Source: Candidatus Altimarinota bacterium (GTDB lineage: Bacteria; Patescibacteriota; Gracilibacteria; BD1-5; UBA2023). From it: DNA of 8,625 nucleotides. Position numbers and translations under genes: made by a program. Shown piece by piece: positions 6,335 through 8,625 of this stretch (position 1 is the first letter of the stretch; every line of letters begins with the position of its first letter). The notes under the pieces were generated by a model. It was not told the DNA's origin, ran no database searches, and worked only from the letters and a program-made list of their open reading frames with translations. The DNA lies in the NCBI GenBank assembly GCA_943355085.1, contig CALREC010000022.1, positions 1 to 8,625 of the forward strand, read 5' to 3'.

Positions 6335-7450
6335 ATGGCATACGAATTTTATGAAATATTGGAAGTCTCTCGCGAGGCAAGTCCTGAAGAGATTAAAAAA
6401 GCTTATCGCAAAAAAGCGATGGAAGTACATCCTGACCGACATGGTGGCGATAAGGAAAAAGAGCTCCTTTTCAAGGAAGTGAACGAAGCATATGCAACAC
6501 TCAGTGACCCACAAAAACGTGCACAGTATGACCGATTTGGTTCCAATGATATGGGTGGTGGATTTGGAGGTGGTCAATGAGGTTTCCATACCAATATGGA
6601 TTTCTCGGATATCTTCGAGTCTTTTTTTGGCTGAGGTGGAGGTTTTCAATGAGGAGGAACCAGGCGGAAGTCGGGTGGTATAGAAGGAGAGGACATAGAG
6701 ATTCGAGTAAGGCTTGATTTTGCTGATGCACTATCGGGTCTCAAAAAAACGGTATCCTATACTCGGAAGGTATTGTGTACTACATGTGAGGGATCGGGTG
6801 CGAAAAAAGGGACCGAGCCAAAAGAATGTACTCAGTGTCGATGAGCTGGACAAGTTCGTCGCCGTACACAGACTATATTTGGAGTTATGGAACAGATGGG
6901 AATATGTGATGTTTGTCGTGGGACTGGAAAGATTATCACAGATACCTGTGCATCTTGTCGTGGTGAACGGCGCGAGTCTCTAAAAACTGAAAAGGAAATC
7001 GATATTCCAGCAGGAATTGATGATGGGATGACCATCAAGGTTCGAGGCGAGGGAAATGATGGTATCGGCTCGACCCCAGGAGATTTATATATCACTTTTA
7101 ATATTCCTGATAGTATAGATGGACTGAGAAGGGAAGATACCAATCTTTATTATATTCTTGAAATAGATCCAGTAGAAGCCATTCTTGGAATTAAAAAGAC
7201 TTTGAAGCTCCCTGTGTTAGGTGATCGTAGTATAGACATCAAAACAGGTACACAACATGATGAGGTTCTAAGGTTCAAGTGAGATGGTGTAAAACATATC
7301 TCTAAGGACCAAAAAGGGGATCTATTTATCACTATTCATATAAAGATTCCGACTCATTTGAGTAAAAAAGAACGAGAACTCTATCATGCAATAGCTGAGG
7401 AAAAAAATATAGAGGTTTCCGATGGTGGTTTTCTTTCTAAGATTTTTTAG
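6335..7450 (+). CDS. dnaJ: Chaperone protein DnaJ (five UGA-Gly codons)
   Basis: DnaJ (Hsp40), the co-chaperone that delivers unfolded protein to DnaK and stimulates its ATPase. It is 371 aa, the usual length for a type I DnaJ. Order of parts: J domain at about residues 3-68 with HPD at 32-34; Gly/Phe linker at about 74-110 with DIFESFFG; zinc domain with four CxxCxG motifs at C148/C151, C165/C168, C191/C194 and C205/C208; then the C-terminal substrate-binding domains. The fourth motif reads CASCRGER, lacking the last Gly. TGA codons are 82, 100 and 106 in the Gly/Phe linker (6578, 6632, 6650), 170 in CTQCR-G-AG (6842), where the zinc motif requires Gly, and 316 (7280). grpE and dnaK are not adjacent here. 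Stop is TAG, 4 nt before the next gene. Confidence 0.97.
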
Positions 7451-7454
7451 TTTT

Positions 7455-8105
7455 ATGGTACACCTGGATCGAATTGTTTCCTTCTTATCACATGTGTTTC
7501 TCATTCCTGAAAAACCCCGTTTATTTCAAGAGCTTTTTATTGATAAAAATCTATATTATCTCGAACAAATGGGGGAGTTCTGGGAACTCGACGGAACATT
7601 TGTGGCACTTAAATATACTCCTGATTTTAAAAAAGAGCTTGAGGCATATAAGTACTATTCTCAGAAACATAAAAAAAGCCTGTTTTTTCCAATCCTTCAG
7701 AACTGCTTTGATGTATTTTGTTTAGAGAATACAGATCGTGATGCTATTATTACCACAGTTCCACTCCATATTTTTTCTTATATCAAAAGAGGATATAATC
7801 ATTCAGAAATACTCGCAGATCATCTTGCGGTCTCTAATGATTTACTTTTTTTAAATATTCTCAAAAAAACTCGCTTTACCAAACACCAGGCAAAACTGAG
7901 TAAATCTCATCGACTTCGAAATGTGAAAAATAGTTTTTCGGTTCGTAAAAAATATATTTCTTCTATCATAGGGAAAGATGTAATTATAGTAGATGATGTT
8001 ATTTCTACTGGTTCGACCGCAAATGAATGTGCCAAGATTCTCCGAGAAGCTGGGGCAAAAAGAGTTTTTTGATTGTTTCTGGCGACTTCTGAACATATTT
8101 CCTAA
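7455..8105 (+). CDS. ComF-family phosphoribosyltransferase-like protein (one UGA-Gly codon)
   Basis: A 216-aa protein of the ComF/GntX type. The PRPP-binding motif is clear at about residues 176-188 (VIIVDDVISTGST), preceded by VPLHIFSYIKRGYNHSEILA and a KHQAKLSKSHRLRNVKNSF block, all in the order seen in ComF proteins. ComF proteins commonly start with a Cys4 zinc ribbon; here the N-terminal 90 residues contain no such motif. In naturally competent bacteria ComF is needed for DNA uptake; in others its substrate is unknown, so the role here is open. TGA at 8070-8072 is codon 206 (AKRVF-G-LFLATSEHIS); without it the protein loses 11 residues. ATG 7455, 4 nt after dnaJ, is preferred to ATG 7422, which overlaps dnaJ by 29 nt and has G at -1, unlike every other start here. 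Stop is TAA. Confidence 0.88.
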
Positions 8106-8115
8106 CAATTTTTTT

Positions 8116-8625
8116 ATGCAATCCAAAATCACTGAGCTTTTGCAAAAATTTGAGGCCCTTCGTCATGATCTTGAAAAAGAATATGATCGTGTAACGAAAG
8201 AGTATGGATATACCATAGATAAAAAAAAGGTCATTTTTTTGGAAGAGTTTTCACGAAAAAATAAACGATTTCGAGAAGGTTTTTTTCGGATGGTTTTCAA
8301 TGCGCCTATTCGACACATCCTCTCTATGCCGTTCATATATGTGATGATTGTGCCCGCAATGCTTCTAGATATATTTTTAATAATATATCAATATACCGCA
8401 TTTCCATTGTACCGCATACCTCGGGTATTGCGCAGAGATTATTTTGTCTATGAACGACGATTCTTAGATTACCTCAATTGGATTCAAAAAATCAATTGCC
8501 TCTATTGTAGTTATATGAATGGACTTTTTGCATATGCACTCGAAATCGGTGCTCGAACTGAGCGCTATTGGTGCCCACTAAAGGCAACCCATCATCCGAA
8601 ATTTACCCATGCATGGTATAACGAT
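8116..8625 (+). CDS. Conserved-looking membrane-associated protein of unknown function, 3' partial
   Basis: An open frame of 170 codons from ATG 8116 to the window end with no stop and no TGA. It starts 10 nt after the ComF-like gene, so it probably belongs to the same transcript. The first 50 residues are charged and probably helical (LRHDLEKEYDRVTKEYGY). Residues about 70-98 are hydrophobic (MPFIYVMIVPAMLLDIFLII), suggesting one or two membrane segments. After a basic stretch comes DYLNWIQKINCLYCSYMNG (about 118-136) and GARTERYWCPLKA, giving cysteines at 128, 131 and 153. The CxxC plus later Cys could bind metal or be redox active. I recall similar NCLYCSYxNG...YWCPxK segments in uncharacterised proteins of other bacteria but cannot name a family. 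No function is assigned. Confidence 0.8.
   Translation, partial: MQSKITELLQKFEALRHDLEKEYDRVTKEYGYTIDKKKVIFLEEFSRKNKRFREGFFRMVFNAPIRHILSMPFIYVMIVPAMLLDIFLIIYQYTAFPLYRIPRVLRRDYFVYERRFLDYLNWIQKINCLYCSYMNGLFAYALEIGARTERYWCPLKATHHPKFTHAWYND

Noticed and set aside
407..8105. Widespread pseudogenes or sequencing frameshifts breaking 12 genes
   Set aside because: Every interruption is a TGA in the same frame as conserved sequence on both sides, and TAA or TAG never interrupts. Random decay would not choose one stop codon and conserved Gly positions.
407..8105. TGA as selenocysteine or as tryptophan
   Set aside because: The affected sites are Gly in the families, not Cys or Trp, and there are 25 of them in housekeeping genes. 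Trp is still written TGG, as at the S14 C-terminus.

Overview
This window reads as a piece of a Candidate Phyla Radiation (Patescibacteria) genome that uses genetic code 25, in which UGA means glycine. Gracilibacteria (BD1-5) is the best fit. With the standard code nearly every gene looks broken. With TGA read as Gly, 14 genes become intact or are cut only by the window edge. By hand I count 25 in-frame TGA codons in 12 genes, many at positions that are near-invariant Gly in their families (L6 MSRIGK, L24 VEGIN, L15 FEGGQ, S14 CGR, SecY IIFAGVLAGVP, DnaJ CTQCRGAG). All 13 visible stop codons are TAA (6) or TAG (7); none is TGA. CGA is still Arg at conserved sites, which argues against the CGA-to-Trp variant described in some Absconditabacteria. 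The missing rpmD (L30) is also typical of CPR bacteria.

Layout, all on the + strand. (1) 1-4097: the distal S10/spc ribosomal protein cluster in canonical order, rplN (5' partial), rplX, rplE, rpsN, rpsH, rplF, rplR, rpsE, rplO, with rpmD absent between rpsE and rplO. The genes do not overlap and are separated by AT-rich, G-poor spacers of 22-55 nt. (2) 4098-4232: a perfect 14-bp hairpin terminator followed by a good sigma70-type promoter, so secY appears uncoupled from the ribosomal operon. (3) 4233-5552: secY. (4) 5553-5708: a GC-rich composite inverted repeat of 93 bp in an otherwise AT-rich region. (5) 5709-8625: a tight gene group of a DEDDh 3'-5' exonuclease (DnaQ-like), dnaJ, a ComF-type phosphoribosyltransferase and a 3'-truncated membrane-associated protein of unknown function. 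The usual adk-map-infA genes do not follow secY.

Translation starts look unusual. No gene has a visible Shine-Dalgarno sequence. The 20 nt before the starts are almost free of G, all 13 starts have T at -1, and four ribosomal genes share TACTATG.

The first ten genes supply ribosomal subunits and the membrane channel for protein export. The last group mixes DNA proofreading or repair, protein folding and possibly nucleotide or competence functions, so its shared role is not evident. I found no tRNA, rRNA, CRISPR array, transposase or phage gene. The main exceptional biology is the recoding and the SD-less start context; I see no evidence for a new multi-gene defence or mobile system.
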